Of a stretch of DNA of 64,000 bases, positions 56,473 through 64,000 are shown piece by piece. Each line of letters starts with the position of its first letter. The stretch's first letter is position 1. Made by a program: the position numbers and the translations under genes. The stretch is taken from positions 1 through 64,000 of the forward strand of contig CALXRI010000016.1 of NCBI GenBank assembly GCA_944390795.1, written 5' to 3'. The notes under the pieces were generated by a model. It did no database searches. It was given only the letters and a program-made list of their open reading frames with translations, and had not been told where the DNA came from. This DNA is from an uncultured Victivallales bacterium. Lineage in GTDB: Bacteria > Verrucomicrobiota > Lentisphaeria > Victivallales > UBA1829.

Positions 56473-57444
56473 TTATACGTTGTGTGATTGTTCCCCGGAA
56501 GTTCCCGTGACCTTCTCCACAAAATACTGCGGACGGCCGCGGGCGTTCAGATGAATCTTGCCGATGTATTCTCCCAGCAGTCCCATCGCGGCGAACTGCC
56601 CGCCCATGAAGACAAAGGCGATGGAAAAGAGCGTGAATACGCCGTTTGCGCCCCAGTCTTTGTCGTAGATCCGCGTCATGACGAAGATGACGATGCCGAA
56701 AACAATCCCGAGAAAGGCGATGAAGAAGCCGAAGAAGGTCAGCATCCGGAGCGGGAAGGTGGAGGTTCCTGTCAGCAGATCATACTGCAGCGCGATCAGC
56801 TTCCAGATGGAGTATTTCGACTCTCCCGCGGCACGTTCGGCATGCCGGACGTTGACTTCCACCGAACGCCGAGCGAAAGACATCGCCAGCATCGGAATGA
56901 ATTTCCCCTGCTCGCGGCAGTTCAGGATCGCGTTGACGACCGGACGGCTGTATCCGCGCAGCATGCATCCGTAGTCTGTCATGACCTTGCCCTTCGTCAG
57001 TTTTCTTACGACCATGTTCACGGTCTTGGACGCCAGCCTGCGGAAAATCGTGTCTTTCCTGTTTTCCCGGATGGAGCCGACAACGTCGTAGCCCTCTTCG
57101 AGTTTTTCGACCAGCTTGTGAATTTCCTCCGGCGGATTCTGCAGATCCGCGTCCAGCGTGACGACATATTTCCCGCGGGACTGGGCGAGCCCCGCCGTCA
57201 CCGCCGCGTGCTGCCCGAAGTTTGTCGTAAGGATCACACCGATGATCCTGCCGGGATGATTGCGCGAGGCCTCCTCGATCAGGGATACGGAACGATCCGT
57301 GCTCCCGTCGTCGACCAGAATGATTTCCCAGGAGCGTTTCATCGCCTCACAGGCGGCGAGCGTCCGCCGGATCATTTCCGGAAGATTCGGTTCCTCGTTG
57401 TATACCGGAATCACAATGGATAGTTCAAGTGCGTCCGTTGCCAT
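56473..57444 (-). CDS. arnC: ArnC undecaprenyl-phosphate formamido-arabinose transferase
   Basis: A 323-residue GT2 enzyme. The N-terminal GT-A domain has SIVIPVYNEEPNLP, LVDDGST and TLDADLQNPPEE; two membrane helices (about 235-260 and 268-295) anchor it. It moves 4-formamido-L-arabinose to undecaprenyl phosphate on the cytoplasmic face. Related dolichol/Gtr-type transferases share this layout, but the arnA-arnD neighbours specify ArnC. It lies 78 bases after the arnT-like paralogue and 18 bases before arnA. Confidence 0.93.
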   Translation of the reverse strand: MATDALELSIVIPVYNEEPNLPEMIRRTLAACEAMKRSWEIILVDDGSTDRSVSLIEEASRNHPGRIIGVILTTNFGQHAAVTAGLAQSRGKYVVTLDADLQNPPEEIHKLVEKLEEGYDVVGSIRENRKDTIFRRLASKTVNMVVRKLTKGKVMTDYGCMLRGYSRPVVNAILNCREQGKFIPMLAMSFARRSVEVNVRHAERAAGESKYSIWKLIALQYDLLTGTSTFPLRMLTFFGFFIAFLGIVFGIVIFVMTRIYDKDWGANGVFTLFSIAFVFMGGQFAAMGLLGEYIGKIHLNARGRPQYFVEKVTGTSGEQSHNV

Positions 57445-57522
57445 GGTTTTTCAGAGGCTCCTCAATAAAATTATCAATGACTGTGCAATATACTGCCTGC
57501 GGGGAAAGATTCCAAACCCCGA

Positions 57523-59322
57523 TCATTGAAAAATCCGGATTTTCATCCGGTTCCGCTCCGGAACATTCAGCGCGATAATGACGTAATTTTCCCTGCGGTG
57601 ACTTTTGCGTTCCCACTTCCGCACGGGCTCCGCCATGAAAACATTGTCCTGAATGAGTCTGCGGAGCTTCGGAGATTGAATTTTCTGCCAGTCGCGGTAT
57701 TCTGCGATGACGGCGGCGGGTTTGTTTCCCGCACTCCGGATGTAGGCGCACAGTTTTTCCTCCAAAGTGTTTCCCGGGAAATCATCCGCAAGGATTTCAA
57801 TGCGTTCCCCGAATGCCAGATAATAGGACATGTTGGTGTAGTTTTTCACCAGATACGCCACATTGCTCTGTGAAATGCCGGATTCCTTCATTTTGTCCAC
57901 TGCCTCCAGAATGAAGGGTTTTCCCGTCCGGAACTCCGCGTCGATGACAGGAAGAAGAAGGGCGAACAGAAAAATCAGAAGCACGGCGCATGAAATCGCT
58001 GTGCCGGGGAAGGCGGCGCAGGGGCAGAAATCCCATTTGACACCGGTTGTGTTCTGCTTTCGGAAATAGAGAAAGAGGAAGATGAAAAGCAGCCCCAGAG
58101 GGATCGGTGACGCGTAAATCAAGATGCGGATGGTCTGCGGCAGTTCGAAGGGAACAAGACCGCCTGCGAAGAACCAGAGCGCCGGAAGTGTCAGGATGAG
58201 GCAGCCTCCGATCAGGAAAACATAGCGGTAGAGGTTCAGCAGAAATACTTTTGCCCGTTCAAGGAACCCTTCTCCCGTCCGGCAGAGGTAGAGGGCTGTC
58301 AGAATTGCGCAGTAGGGCAGGATCGGGAGAATATAGTAGACCCGTTTGGATCCCGAAAGCGAGAACATGACGAATATCGCGAGGATGGAGAGCGCCAGAA
58401 AACGGTCGTTGCCGGAAAGCGTTTTCCATTTTTTGACGGTCCATGCGAGAGCGAGAAGGAAGAAGGGCGTCCAGGGCAGAAGCAGCTGCGGCAGATATTT
58501 GAAGTAGTCATACCAGTCGCCCTTGTGATCGAACGGCATGAAAAAACGCATGATGTTTTCACGGAAGACCAGATAGACTCCGTCAAGTGACGTGTCCCCG
58601 TTCTCGAGCGCGACAAGCAGGAAGGGCAGAAAGTAAAGCAGGATGGATGCCGCTCCTGCTCCGAAGAACTGGATGTTGAGATGCTTTTTCCAGCTCCGTG
58701 TCATCAGGATGTCCACCAGCACAACGAGAACCGGAACCGCAATTGCGCTGAGGCCTTTCGTCTGTCCGCCCACTGCGCAGAGCGCGCCGAAGACCAGATA
58801 TGGGAAAAAGGAGGTCTTTTCCCTGTTCCGGATATACCAGGCAACCGCAAGCGTGCTGAATGCCATGTTCAGCATGTCCGCCTCCGCGAGGCGCCCCCAG
58901 AAGGCGAGACTGTAAACCGTCAGCAGGATCCAGCCGGAAGTCCGGGCGATACCACGGTCCCAGAGGGAAGCGGCGATTGAGCGTGTCGCCCACAAGGCGG
59001 CCAGGGCCGCCAGCGCACTTGGAATCCGGGCGATCAGTTCATTCACGGTTCCGTTGTTGAAGAGTGCGCAGAAGGCGATGAGCCAGTAGCTGAGAATCGG
59101 CTTGTCGAAATAGAGTTCAAAATTGATGGTCGGCTGGAAGAAGTTGCCGTTCAGATACATTTCCCTTACGATGGCAGTCCAGCGCGCTTCGGAGCCGGAG
59201 ATGCCTTTGACTCCGAGATTCAGGAAAAGAAGCAGGCAGGCAAGCGCCCAGAAGACCAGCTCGGGAAAATGCTCTTTTACAGGGAATGAGTGTTGTTTGT
59301 TTATGATATCCGGCTTCTCCAT
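57523..59322 (-). CDS. ArnT-like glycosyltransferase paralogue lacking the first-loop Asp
   Basis: A 599-residue PMT/ArnT-superfamily protein with about 12 membrane helices, first in the arn cluster. The first periplasmic loop reads GISGSEARWTAIVREM where the neighbour ArnT has APDETRYAEIAREM, so the usual Asp is Ser while the following Glu is kept. YFDKPILSYW follows in register. Either another residue takes the acid role, or the enzyme has a changed or lost activity. The ATG at 59322 has AAAGGA upstream; the in-frame start at 59358 lacks one. Confidence 0.85.
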   Translation of the reverse strand: MEKPDIINKQHSFPVKEHFPELVFWALACLLLFLNLGVKGISGSEARWTAIVREMYLNGNFFQPTINFELYFDKPILSYWLIAFCALFNNGTVNELIARIPSALAALAALWATRSIAASLWDRGIARTSGWILLTVYSLAFWGRLAEADMLNMAFSTLAVAWYIRNREKTSFFPYLVFGALCAVGGQTKGLSAIAVPVLVVLVDILMTRSWKKHLNIQFFGAGAASILLYFLPFLLVALENGDTSLDGVYLVFRENIMRFFMPFDHKGDWYDYFKYLPQLLLPWTPFFLLALAWTVKKWKTLSGNDRFLALSILAIFVMFSLSGSKRVYYILPILPYCAILTALYLCRTGEGFLERAKVFLLNLYRYVFLIGGCLILTLPALWFFAGGLVPFELPQTIRILIYASPIPLGLLFIFLFLYFRKQNTTGVKWDFCPCAAFPGTAISCAVLLIFLFALLLPVIDAEFRTGKPFILEAVDKMKESGISQSNVAYLVKNYTNMSYYLAFGERIEILADDFPGNTLEEKLCAYIRSAGNKPAAVIAEYRDWQKIQSPKLRRLIQDNVFMAEPVRKWERKSHRRENYVIIALNVPERNRMKIRIFQ

Positions 59323-59648
59323 GAGTGTGTTTTCCTTTCCGCAGAATATGCATGACAAGACCGTTCGCTTTTGAAAGCGGACAGTATACTCCTGCGGAAG
59401 GATGAATTCAATGAAGTATTGTTAGAATTATGTTAAATATTCTGGATTTTGAAGCAGTCTGCCGGACTGTCGGGGACAGAAGGCCTGATGCGGCGGCATC
59501 CGGTTTGTTGAGACACGGGAGAATCGCGCGATGCCTTGCATCGCTGAAGTTCTTCCGTACTCTCCTGTCTGTCCCGCTTCGGTTCGGCTGAATCGTCCGG
59601 TCTCCTCAGACGAAATCCCCGATCTCTCCGCATGCTCTGCCCGGGGGG
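59323..59648. other. 326-base intergenic region, arn cluster / metW
   Basis: It contains the arn promoter and its leader with a CGCTTT/AAAGCG inverted repeat (59366-59380), and a GCGATGC-CTT-GCATCGC hairpin at 59528-59544 downstream of metW with no T run. A 57-codon plus-strand frame at 59430 lacks a ribosome site and is not counted. Confidence 0.45.
59383..59411 (-). promoter_or_regulatory. arn cluster promoter
   Basis: On the minus strand TTGAAT (59411-59406), 17 bases, then TATACT (59388-59383). It lies about 60 bases before the first arn-cluster gene. No PmrA or PhoP box was recognised. Confidence 0.65.
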
Positions 59649-60278
59649 TTATTTCGAGACGACGAAGATGCAGTTCGACGCAAAGAGATTCGGCCAGAGC
59701 GGCGCAAGGAAACGCAGGGTGTCGCCTGGCTGGGCGAGCGGGATTTCCCGGACGATCCGGATGTTCTTGTCCCTGCATAGAAGACGGAAGTCGCTCAGCG
59801 TGCCGGGATGGATGTTTGCCGTTTCGTACCACTTCACCGGCAGACTCCGCGTCACGGGCATGTTGCCGCCCATCATCTGGAGCCGCGCATCGAAATGTGC
59901 GAAGTTCATGAGACTGATGATACCCTTGTTGCCGATCCGGAGCATTTCCGCAAGAAGCAGATCCGGATGCATGACCGCCTGAAGGGTTCGGCTCAGTATG
60001 ACATAATCATAACTGTTGTCCGTGAATTCCGGAAGCGCGCCGTCCAGATTCGACTGGATGACCGGCACTCCGCGGCGGACACATTCGATGATCTTGCCCT
60101 GATCGAGTTCCACGCCCATGATTTTTGCGCCTTTGAGCATTTTCAGGGCCTTGAGAAGGCGTCCGGATCCGCAGCCGAGGTCGAGTATTTTCGCTCCGTG
60201 CGGGATCATGTCTGCGATGACGGCAAGATCCGAACGGGAGATCAGGCGGTGGTCGTTCACATGTATCGTGTTTCTCAT
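59649..60278 (-). CDS. metW: MetW methionine biosynthesis protein
   Basis: A 209-residue class I methyltransferase-fold protein. The SAM motif is KILDLGCGSGRLLKAL, and the MetW features SRTLQAV and MNFAHFDARLQM are present. MetW is found as the partner of MetX in many bacteria and is thought to support its acyltransferase activity. The ATG at 60278 has GGAGGA 6 bases away; a GTG at 60284 overlapping the metX stop is the alternative. Confidence 0.93.
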   Translation of the reverse strand: MRNTIHVNDHRLISRSDLAVIADMIPHGAKILDLGCGSGRLLKALKMLKGAKIMGVELDQGKIIECVRRGVPVIQSNLDGALPEFTDNSYDYVILSRTLQAVMHPDLLLAEMLRIGNKGIISLMNFAHFDARLQMMGGNMPVTRSLPVKWYETANIHPGTLSDFRLLCRDKNIRIVREIPLAQPGDTLRFLAPLWPNLFASNCIFVVSK

Positions 60279-60280
60279 CG

Positions 60281-61426
60281 TCACTCCTCCATGTAGATGT
60301 TGTTCAGAAAGCCGGTCATCAGTCTGGAAAGAGTTTCGGCTTCGAGCAGGAACGCGTCATGCCCGTAATCGGAACGGATATTGCAGAAGGTCACGTCGTT
60401 GCCGTTTTCAATCAGCGTCCGCGCCATGTCGCGCCCGTGATATTCCGGGAACAGCCAGTCGCTTGAGAAGGAGACCACCAGGAACGGGCAGTGCACGTTG
60501 TCAAACACTTTGAAGTTGTCCCCGTCCGCCTGGTCGGAAACATCGAAATAGTCGATTGCGCGCGTGATGTAGAGATAACTGTTTGCATCGAAGCGTTCCA
60601 CAAAACAGTTTCCCTGATGGTTCAGATAGCTTTCCACGCGGAAGTCCGTGGAGAAATCGAAGGAGTAATCCTCCGACGACTGAAGCTTGCGCCCGAACTT
60701 GTGGCGCATGGATTCCTCGCTCAGGTAGGTGATGTGGCCGAGCATGCGCGCGATCGCCAGTCCTTTCTGCGGCTGTTCGCTGTAGTTTCCGCCGTCCCAC
60801 GTCGGATCCGCCATGATCGCTTCCCGCCCGACCCAGTTGAAGGCGATTGCCTGCGCCGGGATGTGAATTGCCGTGGCGATCGCAATCACCGAAGAGACCA
60901 TTTCCGGATAGGAGATCGCCCACTGGGTTGCAAGCATGCCCCCCATCGAGCCGCCGACGACAGACAGGAGTTTCCGGATGCCGAGATGGTCGATCAGAAG
61001 TTTCTGCGCCCGCACCATGTCCTGAATCGTGATGACCGGAAAATTCATGCGGTAGGGTTCTCCCGTGTCGGGATCGATGGAACCCGGCCCTGTCGTGCCG
61101 GAACACCCCCCGAGAACGTTGCTGCAGATGATGAAGTATTTCTCCGTGTCAAACGGACGTCCCGGGCCGACCATCTCGTCCCACCAGCCGGGCTTCCGGT
61201 CATTTTCGTCGTGACGGCCCGCCAGATGCGCGTCCCCTGTCAGCGCATGTTCCACAAGAATGGCGTTGCCTGCATCCGGATTCAAGGTCCCATAGGTCTC
61301 ATAACGGATGTTCAAATCGCGCAGACTCCTTCCGCAGTCCAGCTTCAGCCGGGCGTCGGAATGGAAATCCTTCGGCGTCACAATGCCGACGGGCGATTCT
61401 GTTTTTGGTTCCGTTTTTTCACTCAT
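60281..61426 (-). CDS. metX: MetX homoserine O-acyltransferase
   Basis: A 381-residue alpha/beta hydrolase-fold enzyme that acylates homoserine (acetyl or succinyl) in methionine synthesis. The nucleophile Ser is in VVGGSMGG and the catalytic His in YGHDAFLLE. The motif NVLGGCSGTTGPGS marks the family. The frame opens upstream to 61558, but GGGAGG stands 6 bases before ATG 61426 (MSEKTEPK), which removes the overlap with the purC stop. It overlaps metW, forming the classical metX-metW pair. Confidence 0.95.
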   Translation of the reverse strand: MSEKTEPKTESPVGIVTPKDFHSDARLKLDCGRSLRDLNIRYETYGTLNPDAGNAILVEHALTGDAHLAGRHDENDRKPGWWDEMVGPGRPFDTEKYFIICSNVLGGCSGTTGPGSIDPDTGEPYRMNFPVITIQDMVRAQKLLIDHLGIRKLLSVVGGSMGGMLATQWAISYPEMVSSVIAIATAIHIPAQAIAFNWVGREAIMADPTWDGGNYSEQPQKGLAIARMLGHITYLSEESMRHKFGRKLQSSEDYSFDFSTDFRVESYLNHQGNCFVERFDANSYLYITRAIDYFDVSDQADGDNFKVFDNVHCPFLVVSFSSDWLFPEYHGRDMARTLIENGNDVTFCNIRSDYGHDAFLLEAETLSRLMTGFLNNIYMEE

Positions 61427-61487
61427 TGCAACCTCCCGGCGCTCCGGTGCGTTATCTGGTGTCTGTCTATCCTCTTCCATTCCGGAT

Positions 61488-61530
61488 AAAGAAAAACCGG
61501 AACCTCGGCATTTCCTTCCCAGGCTCCGGT
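61488..61530 (-). terminator. Terminator after purC
   Basis: On the minus strand a 10-bp stem of ACCGGAGCCT with AGGTTCCGGT (one G-U pair) encloses a 15-base loop and is followed by TTTTTCTTT. No promoter for metX was seen between this hairpin and its start, so some read-through may feed metX. Confidence 0.8.
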
Positions 61531-61550
61531 CTTGGCATGCACGGAAACAA

Positions 61551-62450
61551 TCAGGCAAGCGTCCTGCCGCTCAATGCCCTCAGGGCATCCAGATATTTTT
61601 CCCGGGTCTTCATGACAATCTCCTCCGGAAGCGCGGGCGCCGGAGGCGTCTTGTCCCAGTCCAGACCTTCGAGATAATCGCGGACAAACTGCTTGTCCAG
61701 ACTCGGCGGACTGCATCCGACCCGGTAATCGCTCTTCGGCCAGAAGCGGCTCGAATCCGGTGTGAGCACCTCGTCGATCAGAATCACTTCTCCGTTGAAA
61801 TCACCGAACTCGAACTTCGTATCCGCAAGAATGATTCCGCATTTTTCCGCATGCGCCGCGGCTTCCCTGTAGATGCGGAGCGTGCAGTCGCGCACCTTTT
61901 CGGCTTTTTCCCGGCCGACCAGCTCCACTGCGGTATCGAAGCTGATGTTCTCGTCATGTCCGCTGTCGGCCTTGGTGGACGGCGTGAAGAGCGGTTCCTC
62001 CAGTTTCTGCGCCTGACGGTATCCGGCAGGAAGCGGAATGCCGCAGACCTTGCCGCATTTCTGATAATCCTTCCATCCGCTGCCGATCAGATAGCCGCGG
62101 ACAATGCATTCCAGCGGAATCGTTTTCGCCTTTTTGACGATCAGGGAGCGGCCCGCGAGATCGCCGGCAACCGCCTTCAGCGATTCGGGAAATGCCGCGG
62201 CATCCCAGCAGAGCAGATGGTTCGGCATCCAGGAGAGGAACTCGAACCAGAAAAGCGACATCTGGGTCAGAACCTTGCCTTTGTCCGGAATTCCGTTCGG
62301 CATCACGCAGTCGAATGCGCTGATTCTGTCCGTCGCGACGAACAGCAGACTGTCGCCGAGATCATAAATGTCGCGCACTTTCCCCCTGTGGGGTTCGGGA
62401 AGCCCCGGAATCGAGGTTTCCAGCAATGCTCCGTTGGAATCGTATTTCAT
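61551..62450 (-). CDS. purC: PurC (SAICAR synthetase)
   Basis: The 299-residue enzyme joining CAIR and aspartate in purine synthesis. The N-terminal [25 protein letters not shown] and the motif [14 protein letters not shown] are conserved. The size belongs to the longer PurC branch (about 300 residues, compared with 237 in E. coli). AAGGGG stands before the ATG, 20 bases after the rplU stop, so it shares the rplU transcript. A good terminator follows. Confidence 0.96.
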   Translation of the reverse strand: MKYDSNGALLETSIPGLPEPHRGKVRDIYDLGDSLLFVATDRISAFDCVMPNGIPDKGKVLTQMSLFWFEFLSWMPNHLLCWDAAAFPESLKAVAGDLAGRSLIVKKAKTIPLECIVRGYLIGSGWKDYQKCGKVCGIPLPAGYRQAQKLEEPLFTPSTKADSGHDENISFDTAVELVGREKAEKVRDCTLRIYREAAAHAEKCGIILADTKFEFGDFNGEVILIDEVLTPDSSRFWPKSDYRVGCSPPSLDKQFVRDYLEGLDWDKTPPAPALPEEIVMKTREKYLDALRALSGRTLA

Positions 62451-62469
62451 GACCGCCCCTTCTGAATCC

Positions 62470-62778
62470 TTACGCGATGGAGGTGATTTTAACTTTCGTA
62501 AGTTCCTGTCTGTGTCCTTTGCGCTTCCGGTAGCCTTTGCGCCGTTTCATCTTGAATGCGATCAGCTTGGGGCCGCGGAAATGCTCGACGATTTCACCTT
62601 CGACCTTTGCGCCATCAACGAGCGGCGCGCCGATTTTGATTTCCGCGCCCTCTCCGACGGCGAGAACTTCCGTAAAGGCAACCTTCTCTCCGGCTGCGCC
62701 TTCGAGACGTTCCATCGTGACGACATCCTGTTCCTGGACCTTGAACTGCTTGCCGCCGCTGGCAATCACTGCGTACAT
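62470..62778 (-). CDS. rplU: Ribosomal protein L21
   Basis: A 102-residue large-subunit protein that binds 23S rRNA. The start [15 protein letters not shown] and the end motif [16 protein letters not shown] are typical. An in-frame ATG at 62793 is excluded because CAGGAG lies 6 bases before 62778. In most bacteria rpmA (L27) follows rplU; here purC follows instead. Confidence 0.97.
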   Translation of the reverse strand: MYAVIASGGKQFKVQEQDVVTMERLEGAAGEKVAFTEVLAVGEGAEIKIGAPLVDGAKVEGEIVEHFRGPKLIAFKMKRRKGYRKRKGHRQELTKVKITSIA

Positions 62779-62849
62779 GATAAACTCCTGCACTGTTTTA
62801 TGTTGATTTTAATTCCGATTTTCAGAAAAACAATCTTCCGAAGCCGCTT

Positions 62850-62877
62850 AATATAATCCGTCAAAGGAATTATTCAA
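62850..62877 (-). promoter_or_regulatory. rplU-purC promoter
   Basis: On the minus strand TTGAAT (62877-62872), 16 bases, then TATATT (62855-62850). The leader is about 65 bases and contains a GGCTTCGGAAG stretch that could fold into a small hairpin. Confidence 0.7.
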
Positions 62878-63019
62878 ATGCAAAACATCCGATTTCATCT
62901 TTTTTTCCAGTCCCTCCGTGTCTCCCCCCTGTTTTCGCACCGCGGAGTTCCTGCGGAAACAACGGATGCGGGCGCATGGGAAGATGACGAAAGGCCGGAT
63001 GAGGATGGAGGTCCGCCGC

Positions 63020-63505
63020 TTATTTTTCCGCGCGTGCAAGGATTTCAAGACAGGTCTGCGGATCGTTCGCCGCAAGAAAGGCCGCTTTCAGACGTCCGTC
63101 GAAAAACAGCGATCCGATTGCCGCAAGCACTTTCAGATGGGTCAGTTTCTGATCCTTGCCGGCGATAATCATGAAAACAAGCCTTACCGGTTTGGAATCC
63201 AGCGAATCGTAATCGGAGATCCCGTCCCGGCAGATGCCGAGCGCCATGCAGGTTTTGTCTCCGTTTTGAAGAATGATGTGCGGCGTCGCGATTCCGTTTC
63301 CGATTCCGGTGCTCAGCAGACTTTCCCGGTGGAAAATCGCCCATTCCAGATCATCGCGGTCGCCGTATTCCCCCTCCCGGGCGATCCGGTCGATCAGGGC
63401 ATTGAGGACTTCCGCCTTGGTGCGGCGCCCGTTGAAAATCACGATTCGATCCGCCGAAAGCAGGTCGCCGAGAATGATGTGTTTCGTTGTGGTTTCTTCC
63501 TGCAT
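63020..63505 (-). CDS. PTS EIIA protein (fructose/nitrogen type)
   Basis: A 161-residue EIIA domain of the PtsN/FruA fold. The phosphorylated His is H76 in GIATPHIIL, and the motif RESLLSTGIGNG precedes it. No EIIB, EIIC, HPr or EI domains are attached or adjacent, so a regulatory role like PtsN is likelier than sugar uptake. The ATG at 63505 has GGGAGG upstream. The name ptsN is not used because no rpoN gene is near to support it. Confidence 0.88.
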   Translation of the reverse strand: MQEETTTKHIILGDLLSADRIVIFNGRRTKAEVLNALIDRIAREGEYGDRDDLEWAIFHRESLLSTGIGNGIATPHIILQNGDKTCMALGICRDGISDYDSLDSKPVRLVFMIIAGKDQKLTHLKVLAAIGSLFFDGRLKAAFLAANDPQTCLEILARAEK

Positions 63506-63544
63506 GATGGATCCTCCCGGTGCTGAATGATGCAATCGTGTGGA

Positions 63545-63572
63545 ACTGTATCATAAATCCGCGTCTTTTCAA
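63545..63572 (-). promoter_or_regulatory. Promoter of the EIIA gene
   Basis: On the minus strand TTGAAA (63572-63567), 16 bases, then TACAGT (63550-63545), about 40 bases before the ATG. Confidence 0.6.
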
Positions 63573-63582
63573 GATGCGGCGC

Positions 63583-64000
63583 TTATTTTTTCAGCAATCC
63601 CTGCAACTCCCGTTCGAATTTCTCCACCAGGCGTTCCGCCGCCGCGGGATCTGCGGATTCCGCGAGAAGCCGGATCACCGGCTCCGTGTTCGAGCGCCGC
63701 AGGAGCACCCATGCGCCGTCGGAGAGGTCGATCCGGACACCGTCAACCGTGATCGGATTCCGGCTGCTGTGCCGCTCCCGGACCGCACGGAGCGCATTGA
63801 CTCCCGCCTGAGCGGACGGGCAGATCACTTTCCGGGAGACTGAGGCGAGGCGCGGGAGTGTTCCCAGAAGGGCGTCGATGCTCTGTCCGCGGGCCGCAAG
63901 CATGTCAAGAACAAGCGCCATCGCCGCATAACTGTCGCGGCACATGCTGATGGCCGGATAAATGATTCCGCCGCTGCTGCCTTCGATTCCGAGAAACGCG
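63583..64000 (-). CDS. Phosphohexomutase (phosphoglucosamine/phosphomannomutase family), 3' part
   Basis: The C-terminal 138 residues of an alpha-D-phosphohexomutase; the gene continues past the right edge. The sugar-binding loop appears as GIEGSSGG and the phosphate-binding loop as RRSNTEPVIRLLAE, the latter decisive for the family. The EGSSGG form resembles archaeal-type phosphoglucosamine/phosphomannomutases more than GlmM's GGEQSGH. The catalytic phosphoserine loop lies outside the window. It ends 78 bases upstream of the EIIA gene on the same strand. Confidence 0.9.
   Translation of the reverse strand, partial: AFLGIEGSSGGIIYPAISMCRDSYAAMALVLDMLAARGQSIDALLGTLPRLASVSRKVICPSAQAGVNALRAVRERHSSRNPITVDGVRIDLSDGAWVLLRRSNTEPVIRLLAESADPAAAERLVEKFERELQGLLKK

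Noticed and set aside
59430-59603. 57-codon plus-strand frame between the arn cluster and metW
   Set aside because: No ribosome site, no hydrophobic or domain pattern, and it runs through the metW 3' hairpin.

Overview
The window comes from a Gram-negative-type bacterium of the PVC group, most likely a Lentisphaerota / Victivallales-like gut or sediment organism. The main evidence is a complete set of genes resembling the Akkermansia Amuc_1098-1102 pilus-like locus. Supporting evidence is the L-Ara4N (arn) lipid A genes, a secreted GH95 fucosidase and a RecA/GyrB/ClpB core with moderately high GC. The genus is inferred from gene content only; no rRNA or tRNA gene was seen.

Layout. 1-4.2 kb: the tail of an unidentified gene, a GH95 alpha-L-fucosidase, and a short UvrC on the opposite strand. 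4.4-14.8 kb: a five-protein pilus-like envelope machine with a second, tandem secretin (an Amuc_1102-like protein, a PilM-PilN fusion, Amuc_1100-like and Amuc_1099-like proteins, two secretins). 14.8-23.7 kb: DUF4186, then a minus-strand run gyrB-recA-TPR-exbB-exbD and two small unknown genes. 24-30.3 kb: an aldo/keto reductase, clpB behind a near-perfect sigma-54 promoter, grpE-dnaJ without dnaK, and smpB. 30.3-35.5 kb: a MATE exporter, a PrsW-like protease, and the hom-ask pair. 35.6-41.3 kb: a small exported CsgG/LpoB-like protein, an AraC regulator divergent from a 995-residue orphan protein, and AmrS. 41.4-46.8 kb: an ABC exporter with an HlyD-type adaptor, a 35-residue membrane peptide gene, and an acyl-CoA synthetase. 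47-51.7 kb: a ROK kinase-ppx-ppk1 operon. 51.9-59.3 kb: an arnT-like/arnC/arnA/arnD/arnT cluster lacking arnB. 59.6-64 kb: metX-metW, rplU-purC, a PTS EIIA protein and the 3' end of a phosphohexomutase.

Several operons share a recognisable vegetative promoter, TTGAAA-N16/17-TATATT (gyrB, prsW-like, grpE, rplU, EIIA and others), which helped to choose start codons. An ~78-bp GC-rich repeat occurs twice in opposite orientation, each time between two convergent genes. The least-described items are the tandem-secretin pilus-like locus, the AraC/995-aa pair, the TPR-ExbB-ExbD cluster and the convergent-gene repeat.
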